NCBI RefSeq assembly: GCF_018618755.1 | Contig: NZ_JACSMR010000005.1 | Span: 1-64,000 of the forward strand | Direction: 5' to 3' | Origin: Exiguobacterium sp. s193 | Lineage (GTDB): Bacteria > Bacillota > Bacilli > Exiguobacteriales > Exiguobacteriaceae | DNA: 64,000 nt | Shown here: positions 17,496 to 25,703 of the stretch, in pieces | Position numbering within the stretch: position 1 is the first letter of the stretch | Layout: each line of letters begins with the position of its first letter | Notes under the pieces: model-generated | What the model was told of the DNA's origin: nothing | The model's input: the letters and a program-made list of their open reading frames with translations, nothing else | The model's database searches: none | Made by a program: the position numbers and the translations under genes

Positions 17496-17891
17496 TTAAA
17501 AATCGTTTAACGCTTCGCGTGCGACACGGTCTGCTTTGTTTTCAGACCGTGGAATCCACTTGACGAAAGCGAGTGGTAGAAGCGAATACCGTTCAAATGC
17601 CGGATCAAAATAAACTTGAATCCGTTTATTTTTTGCAAACTCACGCTCGACCGCCAACGAAACGGCCTCGGAGTCCGTCCGAAACGAAAAGACGCTTTCT
17701 CCGACAAGGACTAACTCTTCCGCCAATTCGACAGCCCGGGCGAACGCTTGGAATTCTGCTTCATGATTATTGACTGCTGTGATTCGAAACGTTCGCTCGA
17801 TGACCTCTCCCGCTGAATTCTTACAAAAGATTCCTACTGTCGCATCATCATTGGATGGACGGACCGCACCATCAAAATATACTTCAACCAT
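17496..17891 (-). CDS. RNase H-like protein
   Basis: The 131-residue protein has an RNase HI-type fold with the acidic catalytic set in order: Asp in VYFDGA (near 7), Glu in NNHEAEFQAF (near 46), Asp in FRTDSEAVSL (near 73) and Asp in ENKADRVAREAL (near 121). It belongs to the short RNase H-like group (YpeP/YpdQ type) and may cut RNA in RNA:DNA hybrids. Its first codons overlap the end of the CobW gene by 8 bp, so the two are coupled. ATG at 17889-17891 is preferred over the upstream TTG. Confidence 0.8.
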   Translation of the reverse strand: MVEVYFDGAVRPSNDDATVGIFCKNSAGEVIERTFRITAVNNHEAEFQAFARAVELAEELVLVGESVFSFRTDSEAVSLAVEREFAKNKRIQVYFDPAFERYSLLPLAFVKWIPRSENKADRVAREALNDF

Positions 17892-18843
17892 GTTCAATCG
17901 CCGCCTTTACACCTTTTCGTATCGCTTGTTCGTCTAAATTTTTCCCGATGAAGACAAGTGTCGTTTGTTTGTCTTCCTCAAACCGTCCACGTGTCGCTGT
18001 CCCGTAAATCATCCCGGTTCCTTGAAGAATCGTCTTCTGCTCCGTGTCTGCAAAATGGATAATCCCTTTATACCGGTATAGATCTTCCGCATAGGCTTCA
18101 AGGATTTCGCGCAAAACCGCTCCAAACCGATTACGGTTTAACGGATTGACTTCCGTGACCGTTAACGCCGTAAAGGAGTCTGCAGCACGTTCAAAACGAT
18201 CGTCCTGTTGCATCAAGCGCTCTTCTTCCGCTTTCGGAAAATGAAACGTCTCGAACAACTTGCCGACGTCGACACGAGACTCGGTTGTCGGAATGATGTT
18301 CGCGGTCGGATTTAAAGCCTGCAACCGTACGACGATTTGTTCTTGTACATCGATTGGTACCAAATCGACTTTATTGACCAACAAAACATCCGCAAAACCA
18401 ATCTGTCTGACATTCTCTTCAAATGTCAATTCTCGTTCGAGATGGTACGCATCGACGACCGTGATGACACTCGATAATTGATACTGTTGTTCGATTGCCG
18501 GTTCAAAGTAAAACGTCTGCAGAATCGGGCCAGGGTCCGCGATGCCTGTCGTCTCAATCAATAACCGATCAAAAGTCATTTCACCTGCCCGGCGTTTTTT
18601 AGAAATTCGTAATAAAGCCTCCCGTAAATCCCCGCGAATTGAACAACAAATGCATCCATTCGTCAATTCAATCATCTCTTCGTCACTACGTTCAATCAAG
18701 GCTTCATCGATGTGGACAGCTCCTACCTCATTGACGAGCAACGCTACCTTCTCTGTTGGATGGGAGACGATATGATTCAACAACGTCGTTTTGCCTGCAC
18801 CTAAAAACCCGGTAATCAATGTTGTTTTAATCCGTTCTTGCAT
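17884..18843 (-). CDS. CobW/COG0523-family GTPase (metallochaperone)
   Basis: The 319-residue GTPase has a P-loop GFLGAGKTTLL (near 12-22), the metal-binding C-x-C-C motif in NGCICCSIRGDL (near 62), the G4 motif NKVD (near 156) and a C-terminal CobW_C domain. COG0523 proteins deliver metals such as Zn2+ to client enzymes, as ZagA (YciC) does in B. subtilis. ATG 18843 follows AAGGAG by 8 nt; the longer frame would begin inside that box. No Zur-like operator was recognised upstream, so the metal is uncertain. It sits between an HD-domain gene and the RNase H-like gene. Confidence 0.85.
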   Translation of the reverse strand: MQERIKTTLITGFLGAGKTTLLNHIVSHPTEKVALLVNEVGAVHIDEALIERSDEEMIELTNGCICCSIRGDLREALLRISKKRRAGEMTFDRLLIETTGIADPGPILQTFYFEPAIEQQYQLSSVITVVDAYHLERELTFEENVRQIGFADVLLVNKVDLVPIDVQEQIVVRLQALNPTANIIPTTESRVDVGKLFETFHFPKAEEERLMQQDDRFERAADSFTALTVTEVNPLNRNRFGAVLREILEAYAEDLYRYKGIIHFADTEQKTILQGTGMIYGTATRGRFEEDKQTTLVFIGKNLDEQAIRKGVKAAIEHG

Positions 18844-18855
18844 CCTATTCACTCC

Positions 18856-20046
18856 TTAAAGCACTTGTGCCGTTCTCCATTTTTCTTTTCGTGCATCTAA
18901 TAAATCAATCGCATGTAAATACCATGCTTCCGTCGTCTGTGGTGTAACACTCGAGCCCCACTCTTTTTTTCCATGATGCGATAAAATCAGGTGCATCATG
19001 CGATGGTGTTGTTCGAGCGGTAAGCGGATTGATTCATCCCGTAATGCTTGTTCGAATACAAAACAGCCGTACGGCATATGGCCGACTAAACTACCGATGG
19101 AATCGATTGCGATTCCGGATAACGTCTCTTCACCCGGTTCGACTTGAAGCAATTGCGTAAATCGACTCGTTGTTGCGCCGAGATGATTATACTCCCAAAC
19201 CTTTCCGATGTCATGTAACAAAACGCCAAGCAGCAATTCATCTTGATTCGGCAATTCATCTAACAGTGTAATCGCTCGTGCTGCTTGGTATAACGAATCG
19301 AAGCTGTCATCCCAGGCAAACTGTCGTGCAGATCGACTCGGCGCTTGAAACAGATCATTTTTATGGTCGGCTTCTGCTTCTTGAATACATTGAAGTAACG
19401 TTAAATACGGACGCTCTGATTGACAGATTCCTGCAACAATCGTCATCATACAGGCAGTATGTTTCATGAGGCCCCCGATATAAGCATGATGATGGAAAAG
19501 TGCCGCCGGTCTTGTCGAAAAGTCATCCCAATAGGTCGTTAAACACCGGAGTGCGATTTGCCGATACGGCTCACCCAGCTGCTCGACTAATCCAATCAAT
19601 TGATTACGATAATCCGTCATCGACTCTTCTTGAGGCATCTGGGGTAACAAAGTCGTCCCGGAGACATCATGGACCGCTTTGACCCGTTGAACCGTCAGTG
19701 ACTTATTGCCCGAGTCGACAGGGTATTCCTCGACCTTCGCCACGACATGGACGATTCGCGTCTCAAGATAAGGACGCATCGCATCTTCAGCCGTGCCTTG
19801 ATTCAACCACTGTTTCCCTTTACAAGACCCACTCGGTGAATTGAACGTGAATTGGAGCCATTCCCGTCCGGTCTGACTCGTTCTAATTTCCGCAGAAGCC
19901 ACCAATAACGTCTCTTCGACTTGTTCGCCCGGAGCGTGCCGGTCAATCGAGAAACCACCAGTCTCATTCGATTCTTCTACCGTAAAGACATCTCCCGTAT
20001 ACGGCAAGATCTCTTGTTCCGGAATCGCTTTAAATAAACGAATCAT
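18856..20046 (-). CDS. YhaM-like OB-fold/HD-domain nuclease
   Basis: The 396-residue protein has an N-terminal OB-like region (about 30-150) and an HD phosphohydrolase domain (about 175-385) with HHHAYIGGLMKHT, LLGVLLHDIGKVWEY and LILSHHGKKEWGS. The end HAIDLLDARKEKW is typical of YhaM, a 3'-5' exoribonuclease of Gram-positives. It is longer than YhaM (about 314 residues), with extra N-terminal sequence and an insertion in the HD region, so it is a divergent member. ATG 20046 is chosen because AGGAG lies upstream in the longer frame. It is first in an operon with the CobW and RNase H-like genes. Confidence 0.75.
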   Translation of the reverse strand: MIRLFKAIPEQEILPYTGDVFTVEESNETGGFSIDRHAPGEQVEETLLVASAEIRTSQTGREWLQFTFNSPSGSCKGKQWLNQGTAEDAMRPYLETRIVHVVAKVEEYPVDSGNKSLTVQRVKAVHDVSGTTLLPQMPQEESMTDYRNQLIGLVEQLGEPYRQIALRCLTTYWDDFSTRPAALFHHHAYIGGLMKHTACMMTIVAGICQSERPYLTLLQCIQEAEADHKNDLFQAPSRSARQFAWDDSFDSLYQAARAITLLDELPNQDELLLGVLLHDIGKVWEYNHLGATTSRFTQLLQVEPGEETLSGIAIDSIGSLVGHMPYGCFVFEQALRDESIRLPLEQHHRMMHLILSHHGKKEWGSSVTPQTTEAWYLHAIDLLDARKEKWRTAQVL

Positions 20047-20121
20047 TTTCGAATCACTCCTCTCATCTCTACTGTCCATCATAGCAAATCATTTCTTCTT
20101 CTGTACAAAACAAAAGAATGA

Positions 20122-20150
20122 TTGTAAGCGGTTACTTAATCAACTATGAT
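20122..20150 (+). promoter_or_regulatory. sigma-A promoter with an internal cre box
   Basis: TTGTAA (20122-20127), a 17-bp spacer and TATGAT (20145-20150) make a good sigma-A promoter for the gene at 20194. TGTAAGCGGTTACT (20123-20136) lies inside it and fits the CcpA cre consensus TGWAANCGNTNWCA in all but the last base. CcpA bound there would occlude the promoter. Confidence 0.65.
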
Positions 20151-20193
20151 GAAATTATATGTACACTCATTCGATTTAAGGAGGTTTTTAATA

Positions 20194-20679
20194 ATGATCC
20201 GTTCGTTATCTTCAAGTTATGACATTGTGGTCCAGTCACAAAAAGAAGCTGACGCCTCACATACAACGCGTGCCCAGTTGAGACATGCCATCGTCAATTA
20301 TGACATCTTGGCGGACCAAGATTCCGCTTTACAGCAATTGATTGATCATGAATTAAAATCCTGTTGCTTTCAGGTCCAACAAATCGGTCTTGATGTTCGG
20401 TCTGATCTCGTAAAATTACTCGTCCTGTCTGCTTTTAGTACCGATGCAGGATTCAGTACGGATGAATTAACGAGCATGTCATCGAATACAATCAAGCGGC
20501 ATCTCTCTTCATGCGACGCCATCTTTACACGGCTGATTCAAAAATTATTTCTCCACCAGTCGCAAACGGATATCATTTGCCAACGTCTCCAAAGTGTTCT
20601 CTGTGGCGCTGCTACAAAAAAATGTATCATCCGGGCGCAACGACTGCATGAATCCGCTTCTTCGACGGCAATCCATTAA
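20194..20679 (+). CDS. unknown 161-residue protein under apparent CcpA control
   Basis: The protein is 161 residues, soluble and helix-rich, with six Cys scattered through it (a CC pair near residue 67). A short stretch near 105-120 (STDELTSMSSNTIKRHLSSCD) could be a helix-turn-helix, but this is weak. I recognise no family. The start is ATG 20194 with AAGGAGG (20178-20184) 9 nt upstream. It is monocistronic, with its own promoter (with cre box) and a strong terminator, so it is a real expressed gene. The neighbouring genes are nucleotide and RNA enzymes. Confidence 0.7.
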   Translation: MIRSLSSSYDIVVQSQKEADASHTTRAQLRHAIVNYDILADQDSALQQLIDHELKSCCFQVQQIGLDVRSDLVKLLVLSAFSTDAGFSTDELTSMSSNTIKRHLSSCDAIFTRLIQKLFLHQSQTDIICQRLQSVLCGAATKKCIIRAQRLHESASSTAIH

Positions 20680-20680
20680 A

Positions 20681-20714
20681 AAAGTCCTGACTCGAATGAG
20701 TCAGGACTTTTTTT
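20681..20714 (+). terminator. terminator of the unknown cre-controlled gene
   Basis: AAAGTCCTGACTC (20681-20693) pairs perfectly with GAGTCAGGACTTT (20698-20710), followed by more T. Confidence 0.9.
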
Positions 20715-20828
20715 CAACGACCTGGCATTCCAGCTCCTTGAAAGTCTATGTTATGAAAATGCGGCGTTCCGCTTCGTCATATCTTTTATTATCATCACAG
20801 ATATTGGGGATTTTGTCAAATGTTTTTC

Positions 20829-20863
20829 AAAAAAAGTGGGTCGATCTCGTTAAAGATCAACCC
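20829..20863 (-). terminator. terminator of the dCMP deaminase gene
   Basis: On the minus strand GGGTTGATCT pairs with AGATCGACCC (plus arms 20838-20847 and 20854-20863), followed by ACTTTTTTT. It lies 65 bp past the stop. Confidence 0.65.
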
Positions 20864-20927
20864 GAATGGAAGAGTGAATAATTACCATGGCAATGCTTGA
20901 TTTCATCATACAACGTCATGGAAGCGT

Positions 20928-21503
20928 TTACAAGTCTTTATCTAAAATTCTTTCAAGAAAATATTGTTCCGTTAACGGGAGGTGTACTACGTCCATCCCA
21001 CTCTGACGCATCAAGTTCAACCCATCCCCATATTCATACCCCGTCGCATAAACGACACGGTCAATTTTTGAAGCAATCAATGCCAGGCTACAGGCGTGAC
21101 AAGGGCTATGCGTCACATATGCCGTCGCATGACGTGCACTCGTGGAATCGGCCGCAAGTTTCCCTAACGCATTGATTTCAGCATGGATTTCATGTTGCTT
21201 TGACCATTCATGGTGTTCTTCCTGATTGTTACAGTGATAAAAGACGTGACCATTATGTATCGTAGTATCAGATTCAGATACATTTTCACGAATCGATTTA
21301 TATAACGTCCCCTGCTGTTTTAAAAAGATTTCATTACAGTTGACGTGTTGACTCGGCGTCCCATTGATTCCAATCGAAATGGGTTTTTCATCCTTGACGA
21401 TGACACAGGCAACTGACTTCGATGCGCACTTCGAGTGGCGATCAGCCATCATTTGTGCAAACAATAACCACGTCGTATCCCATTTTTGTTGTTTGAGGTC
21501 CAT
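20928..21503 (-). CDS. T4-type dCMP deaminase
   Basis: The 191-residue zinc-dependent deaminase converts dCMP to dUMP, the substrate of ThyA. Zinc ligands are His in QHEIHAEINALG (near 105) and the two Cys of SPCHAC (near 134-137); the catalytic Glu is in HAE. The insert rich in His and Cys between residues 40 and 100 and the EWSKQHEIHAE segment are like phage T4 Cd rather than short ComEB. ATG 21503 is chosen because AAGGAG lies 8-9 nt upstream; the GTG three codons earlier overlaps that box. It sits between a cre-controlled unknown gene and repeat copy 2. Confidence 0.8.
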   Translation of the reverse strand: MDLKQQKWDTTWLLFAQMMADRHSKCASKSVACVIVKDEKPISIGINGTPSQHVNCNEIFLKQQGTLYKSIRENVSESDTTIHNGHVFYHCNNQEEHHEWSKQHEIHAEINALGKLAADSTSARHATAYVTHSPCHACSLALIASKIDRVVYATGYEYGDGLNLMRQSGMDVVHLPLTEQYFLERILDKDL

Positions 21504-21555
21504 TATTTTCACTCCTTAAAAAGTACGAAGGAACACACAAATGTGTCCCTCAGCG

Positions 21556-21930
21556 TGTAGACAAACTCTTATGAAGCGTGAACAGGCGAGAACGAGAGAC
21601 AATCCGGTTGCACTTCCATGTCTCGCCTCGTCTTCAAAGCGACAATCGGTCACGCCGCTACAGCAAAGCTGCAGGGTCGCGACCGATTGCTTTTCGCGGT
21701 TCTAAGCGATTCAAGACGGATTGCGCCCTAAACCGTCTGCATGACTGGCTTTCCGTCATAGTGTTACCTAATAAGCGTCACGTTTCGTTGACTCTTGCCT
21801 CTAAACGTGCGTTTTTAACGCATGTTCAGAGGCAGGCAAGACCCTGCTTCTTGTTCGTTAGGATCAAGGAGCAACGGCTTGCGCCCTGCCCGAGGAAAGC
21901 AACGAAAAAAACTATGGCACTTTGTCTACA
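21556..21930 (-). repeat. TIR-bounded structured repeat, copy 2 (inverted)
   Basis: The 375-bp element is bounded by TGTAGACAAA (21556-21565) and TTTGTCTACA (21921-21930) and reads in the opposite direction to copy 1 at 7460. Shared sequence extends a few bases past the ends (AGGC before, GCT after). The 11-bp hairpin of copy 1 is present as AACATGCGTT/AACGCACGTT with a G-C to G-T change and an A-T to C-G change that keep it paired, and flanking CCTCT/AGAGG extends the stem. It fills the gap between the dCMP deaminase promoter region and the telA stop. No coding capacity is conserved. Confidence 0.85.
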
Positions 21931-21933
21931 GCC

Positions 21934-23160
21934 TTAGTAACGTTGATTCGGTAGTTCTCTACTTTTTGAAGCGACTTCGATGACTTTTTGTTTTAATTCA
22001 TTTTCCATGCGTTCTAATTCATGCTCGGCGTCACGGCGTTTTTGTTTCCCGTCTTGTTGAATCCGGAGTGTCTCATCAAGCGTTTCAATTAAGTTTTGAT
22101 GCGCGACTTTTAACGATTCGACTGAGACGATCCCCTTTTCGTTTTCTTCTGCGATTTCAATCGACGAATCCTTTAGGAGACGAGAGTTTTGTTCCAGTAA
22201 TTGGTTCGTCGTATTCGTGACATCCTTTTGCATCTGCAGAGCCGTTTTTTGCCTAGATAGACTGAGTGAAAGGACGACTTGGTTTTTCCAAAGCGGAATC
22301 GTATTGACGACCGCCGATTCGATTTTTTCAGCAAGGATTTGATTATTCTGCTGTATGACACGAATTTGCGGTGCCATTTGTAAACTGATCGTCCGCGATA
22401 ATTTTAAATCATGAATTTTTTTCTCGAATCGATCTGTAAGTTGGATTAAATCATTTAATTCCTGTAATTTTGTTTGGTCACGGGAAATCTCAACCTCCGT
22501 CCGAAGCGGTTCGATTTCATTTTCTCTGACATGGGCAATCTTTGTTTCACCGGCTGCAATGTATAAATTGAGTTCCTCGAAGTACCGTCGATTCTTTTGA
22601 TACATTTGATCGAGCAGCGTGATGTCTTTCATTAGACCGTATTTCGAACGATCCAAGTTATGGACGACTTCTTCTAAATACGCACTCATCTTTTCATACT
22701 GTAAGAAGTAAGTTTCTGCCTTTTTCTTCGCCCGACCGATTACGGGGACATTCGACCAAAAACTTTTCTTTTCTTGCAGCGTATCCGGATCCATTTGGCG
22801 GACCCGTTGCATCAAGTCCGACAGCAACTTCCCAGCATCGCCACCGTCTTTCATTTTCACTTCACTTAATACTTGATCAGAAAATTGGGAGAGTTCCCGT
22901 TGAACAGGTGCTCCGAATTGCATGACGGCATCAGACTTGTTTAAATCAATCACTTGAAGAAGACGTTCGATTTTTTGACGTTGTTCAGCCGGAACGTCAC
23001 TCGGAATCATGTCTTCAACCGGTCGGACGGGTGTCCGGTGCTTCGGTGTCTCTGCAAGATTCAAATCCACGGACGGATCTGAGATCGTCGGTTGTGATGC
23101 GCTCTCTGTTTTTGATTCGTCCGGCCACTCTTGCCATGAATTATTATCAGAATGGGTCAT
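21934..23160 (-). CDS. TelA/YaaN-family toxic anion resistance protein
   Basis: The 408-residue soluble helical protein of the TelA/KlaA (tellurite and toxic anion resistance) family has long coiled-coil stretches between about residues 120 and 400. The region LMQRVRQMDPDTL, then SFWSNVPVIGRAKKKAETYFLQYEKMS (about 103-135), is the family signature. Biochemical function is not known; homologues affect tellurite and envelope-drug tolerance. ATG 23160 follows GGAGGAG and overlaps the xpaC stop by 14 bp, so the pair is coupled, as xpaC-yaaN is in B. subtilis. Repeat copy 2 lies 3 bp after its stop. Confidence 0.85.
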   Translation of the reverse strand: MTHSDNNSWQEWPDESKTESASQPTISDPSVDLNLAETPKHRTPVRPVEDMIPSDVPAEQRQKIERLLQVIDLNKSDAVMQFGAPVQRELSQFSDQVLSEVKMKDGGDAGKLLSDLMQRVRQMDPDTLQEKKSFWSNVPVIGRAKKKAETYFLQYEKMSAYLEEVVHNLDRSKYGLMKDITLLDQMYQKNRRYFEELNLYIAAGETKIAHVRENEIEPLRTEVEISRDQTKLQELNDLIQLTDRFEKKIHDLKLSRTISLQMAPQIRVIQQNNQILAEKIESAVVNTIPLWKNQVVLSLSLSRQKTALQMQKDVTNTTNQLLEQNSRLLKDSSIEIAEENEKGIVSVESLKVAHQNLIETLDETLRIQQDGKQKRRDAEHELERMENELKQKVIEVASKSRELPNQRY

Positions 23161-23893
23161 GTTTATAACTCTCCTCCTGTTTTCTTTGTTCAGATTCTTG
23201 AGCCAACACTTTTTCAATCGTCAAGAGTTCTCGTTCTAGATCGACCGTATCCCCTTCTAAAAGCAGAGATTGATGTTGTTTTAATTTTTCGGCAATCATT
23301 TTTAAGTTCGCTTGCAATTGTTCACGCGTGTCAAACTGTACTTGAGCCCCACGCCGTTCTAAGTCTGCGAACTTTTCTGAAATCGACAATAAGGAATCGA
23401 GGTAGAATGTAAAGAAATCGCGGACTTTTTTCACTTCGCGTGGTGCTTGGAACAATTCTTCAAATAACGTATGTGCCTCGCGTGAAACGACGCGCATCTC
23501 TGCACGAATTTCGCTATCACGAATCGTCGGGATGATTGTATCAAAAGCTTGTAATTTAACGAACCCTTCTTCAACGGTCCGTTGTAAAACTTGCAATTCG
23601 AGATCATCTGTCTCATCGAATCGTCGTGTCGCTTGTTCTGGTTTTAAGATGACGCTACCGACGAATTGTTCTTCATCGTCGAGTAATAATTTCTTTTTGA
23701 CGTTTTGTCGTTTTAACTCAGTTGTTTTCCGTTCTGTCCGGTACCGCTTACCAGGCTTAGAACGGTAACCGCTCCAAATGAACCATAAACCAAGGGCAAC
23801 AAAAATTCCGGAAAAGTTAAGTGCATCTGCGATTTGAAGAAATGCGAACATCAAACCGATTGACCCAAATATCCACCATGTAGAAGATTTCAT
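23147..23893 (-). CDS. xpaC: XpaC-like membrane-anchored protein
   Basis: The 248-residue protein has one or two N-terminal membrane segments (about 5-40), a basic stretch (RSKPGKRYRTERKTTELKRQ) and a helical cytosolic domain ending in coiled coil. It belongs to the XpaC family, named after a B. subtilis gene required for hydrolysis of a chromogenic phosphate; the molecular role is unknown. ATG 23893 is preceded by AGAGGGG. It pairs with the telA-like gene in one operon. Confidence 0.8.
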   Translation of the reverse strand: MKSSTWWIFGSIGLMFAFLQIADALNFSGIFVALGLWFIWSGYRSKPGKRYRTERKTTELKRQNVKKKLLLDDEEQFVGSVILKPEQATRRFDETDDLELQVLQRTVEEGFVKLQAFDTIIPTIRDSEIRAEMRVVSREAHTLFEELFQAPREVKKVRDFFTFYLDSLLSISEKFADLERRGAQVQFDTREQLQANLKMIAEKLKQHQSLLLEGDTVDLERELLTIEKVLAQESEQRKQEESYKHDPF

Positions 23894-24047
23894 TTCATCC
23901 CCTCTTTCTCTTGAACGCATCTATCTGAGATAAGAATACTTTTTATTCTTTCTTATATCTTACCATTACGGATGACTTAACAAAAAGTTTCCCGTTTTCA
24001 CGAAATGTTAGTCCTCGATACTCCTTATTTCACCATAATCTTTTAAA

Positions 24048-24100
24048 TTGTACATCCGTCTCTAGATGTACTCGTCAGAAATCTAGAGACGGATGTACAA
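24048..24100. repeat. perfect 20-bp inverted repeat
   Basis: TTGTACATCCGTCTCTAGAT (24048-24067) and its exact reverse complement (24081-24100) are separated by 13 nt. It lies between the terminator of the NSS transporter gene and the xpaC promoter region. An A-run follows on the plus side, so it can terminate leftward transcripts poorly at best. It may be a second terminator, a repeated palindrome or a small-RNA hairpin. Confidence 0.8.
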
Positions 24101-24140
24101 AAAAACACCAGATTCCGACAGTAAGGTCGAAATCTGATGC
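24100..24140 (-). terminator. terminator of the NSS transporter gene
   Basis: On the minus strand CAGATTTCGAC pairs with GTCGGAATCTG (plus arms 24109-24119 and 24126-24136), followed by GTGTTTTTTT. Confidence 0.8.
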
Positions 24141-24155
24141 TTTGGCCGATGTGAT

Positions 24156-25502
24156 TTAAGAAAACAGTAGCGGCCATATTAAAATGATTAGAATCGCTAA
24201 CGGACTCAAGTAACAGACACTGAAACGCCAAAAAGGAATCAGTCGTTTTACCATCGGTCCAGTCGCTAACTCTCGCTCAACGATGGCCCGGTCAAGTTTG
24301 AATCCAGCAAAAATCGAAATCAAGAGGGCTCCAATCGGCATTAAGATATTTGAAACGAGGAAGTCCATCCAATCAAAAACGGTTTGCCCTAGCCATGTCA
24401 CATCGCTCGCAATTCCAAATGAGAGTGCTGACGGTACCCCGACAAGTGCAACTAGCGTAGTGATAATCAAAGTAACCCGCTTTTTGTCTTGAGCCGTCGC
24501 TTCATCTTTCCGATCGGTCAGTGCTGAGACGACTACCTCAAGCATCGCAATCGATGACGTGATTGATGCAAACGCAAATAATAAAAAGAACAGTGTCAAG
24601 AAGACGCTACCGAACTGAACTTGACTGAACACCGTCGGTAAAACGATAAATAAGAGTGAAGGACCTTCAGCAGGATCAAGCCCTGATGCAAAGACTGCCG
24701 GGAAAATCGCTAGTCCGGCAAGTAACGAAACGACGATGTTCAGGGAAACAATCCATCCTGCTGAACGATTGATTTGACCACGTTCTTTCATATAAGAGGC
24801 ATAAGTCAACATCGCTGATACACCAAGCGATAACGAGAAGAAGGCTTGTCCAAGCGCACTGAGGACCGATGTCCGGTTTAATGCTGAAAAATCCGGTTCA
24901 ATAAAGAAGCGAACACCCGCGCCTGCTCCTTCAAGTGTCAAGGACCGACCAACTAAAATAATAAAGCAAAGGAATAATAATGGCATCATGATTTTGCTCA
25001 TCTTTTCAATCCCGGACTGGACACCACGCAAGACAATCAAACCCGTGATAATCAAAAAGACGACTTGTCCGACGATTGCATACAGTGGTGAAGCAGAAAT
25101 CGTTCCAAAGAGTTCACCGAGTTGCTCACTCGTAAGTGATGTCAAATTTCCTGAGAATCCGAGGAGCGTATAAATTAATACCCAGCCTCCGATGACACTG
25201 TAAAACGAGAGCAGTAAGAAACAAGTGACAACACCAAGTACACCGATGAACGTAAATTTTTTATGACCTAATTCAGAAAATGCCCGTAATGCTGTTTTGC
25301 CACTTATTCTTCCGATCAAAAATTCTGCAATCAGTACTGGAAGTCCGAGGAGTAAGGTGAATACTAAAAATAGTAATAAAAAAGCACCTCCACCGTTTGT
25401 TCCTGTCGTGTAAGGGAATTTCCAAATCGCGCCGAGCCCGATGGCTGATCCGGCAGCGGCTAAAATAAATCCAATTTTCGAAGCCCATGCATTACCCTTC
25501 AT
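24156..25502 (-). CDS. neurotransmitter:sodium symporter (NSS/SNF) family transporter
   Basis: This 448-residue membrane protein has about 11 helices. TM1 has the NSS signature GSAIGLGAIWKFPYTTGTNGGGAF (about 17-40), whose unwound part binds Na+ and substrate in LeuT. Homologues in Bacillales (MhsT, YhdH, YocR) take up hydrophobic or aromatic amino acids with Na+. ATG 25502 is used because AAAGGAGG lies 10 nt upstream and inside the longer frame. Monocistronic with terminator. Substrate not determinable by sequence alone. Confidence 0.88.
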   Translation of the reverse strand: MKGNAWASKIGFILAAAGSAIGLGAIWKFPYTTGTNGGGAFLLLFLVFTLLLGLPVLIAEFLIGRISGKTALRAFSELGHKKFTFIGVLGVVTCFLLLSFYSVIGGWVLIYTLLGFSGNLTSLTSEQLGELFGTISASPLYAIVGQVVFLIITGLIVLRGVQSGIEKMSKIMMPLLFLCFIILVGRSLTLEGAGAGVRFFIEPDFSALNRTSVLSALGQAFFSLSLGVSAMLTYASYMKERGQINRSAGWIVSLNIVVSLLAGLAIFPAVFASGLDPAEGPSLLFIVLPTVFSQVQFGSVFLTLFFLLFAFASITSSIAMLEVVVSALTDRKDEATAQDKKRVTLIITTLVALVGVPSALSFGIASDVTWLGQTVFDWMDFLVSNILMPIGALLISIFAGFKLDRAIVERELATGPMVKRLIPFWRFSVCYLSPLAILIILIWPLLFS

Positions 25503-25640
25503 GGAACTCCACCTCCTTTTCAAAATACTTTCTTATTGTACAAAAACTAAACAAGAATGTCATCCTTTATCAAGTATTTTCTTTAAAGCATAAAAGCGTA
25601 ACCGCATATTCGTGATGAACTACCTTTTGGACTTGTGCAT

Positions 25641-25684
25641 ATAAAAAGGAGACAATGATTCATTTCTGAATCCCCTTGTCTCCT
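25641..25684 (-). terminator. terminator of the importer-lipid kinase operon
   Basis: On the minus strand AGGAGACAA pairs with TTGTCTCCT (plus 25647-25655 and 25676-25684), with an inner GATTC/GAATC stem, then TTTTTATAT. Confidence 0.8.
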
Positions 25685-25703
25685 CAACTATCCCATCATT
25701 CAA

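Noticed and set aside
20919..20932. cre-like TGGAAGCGTTTACA
   Set aside because: It lies across the stop codon of the dCMP deaminase gene, far from any promoter I can see; probably chance.
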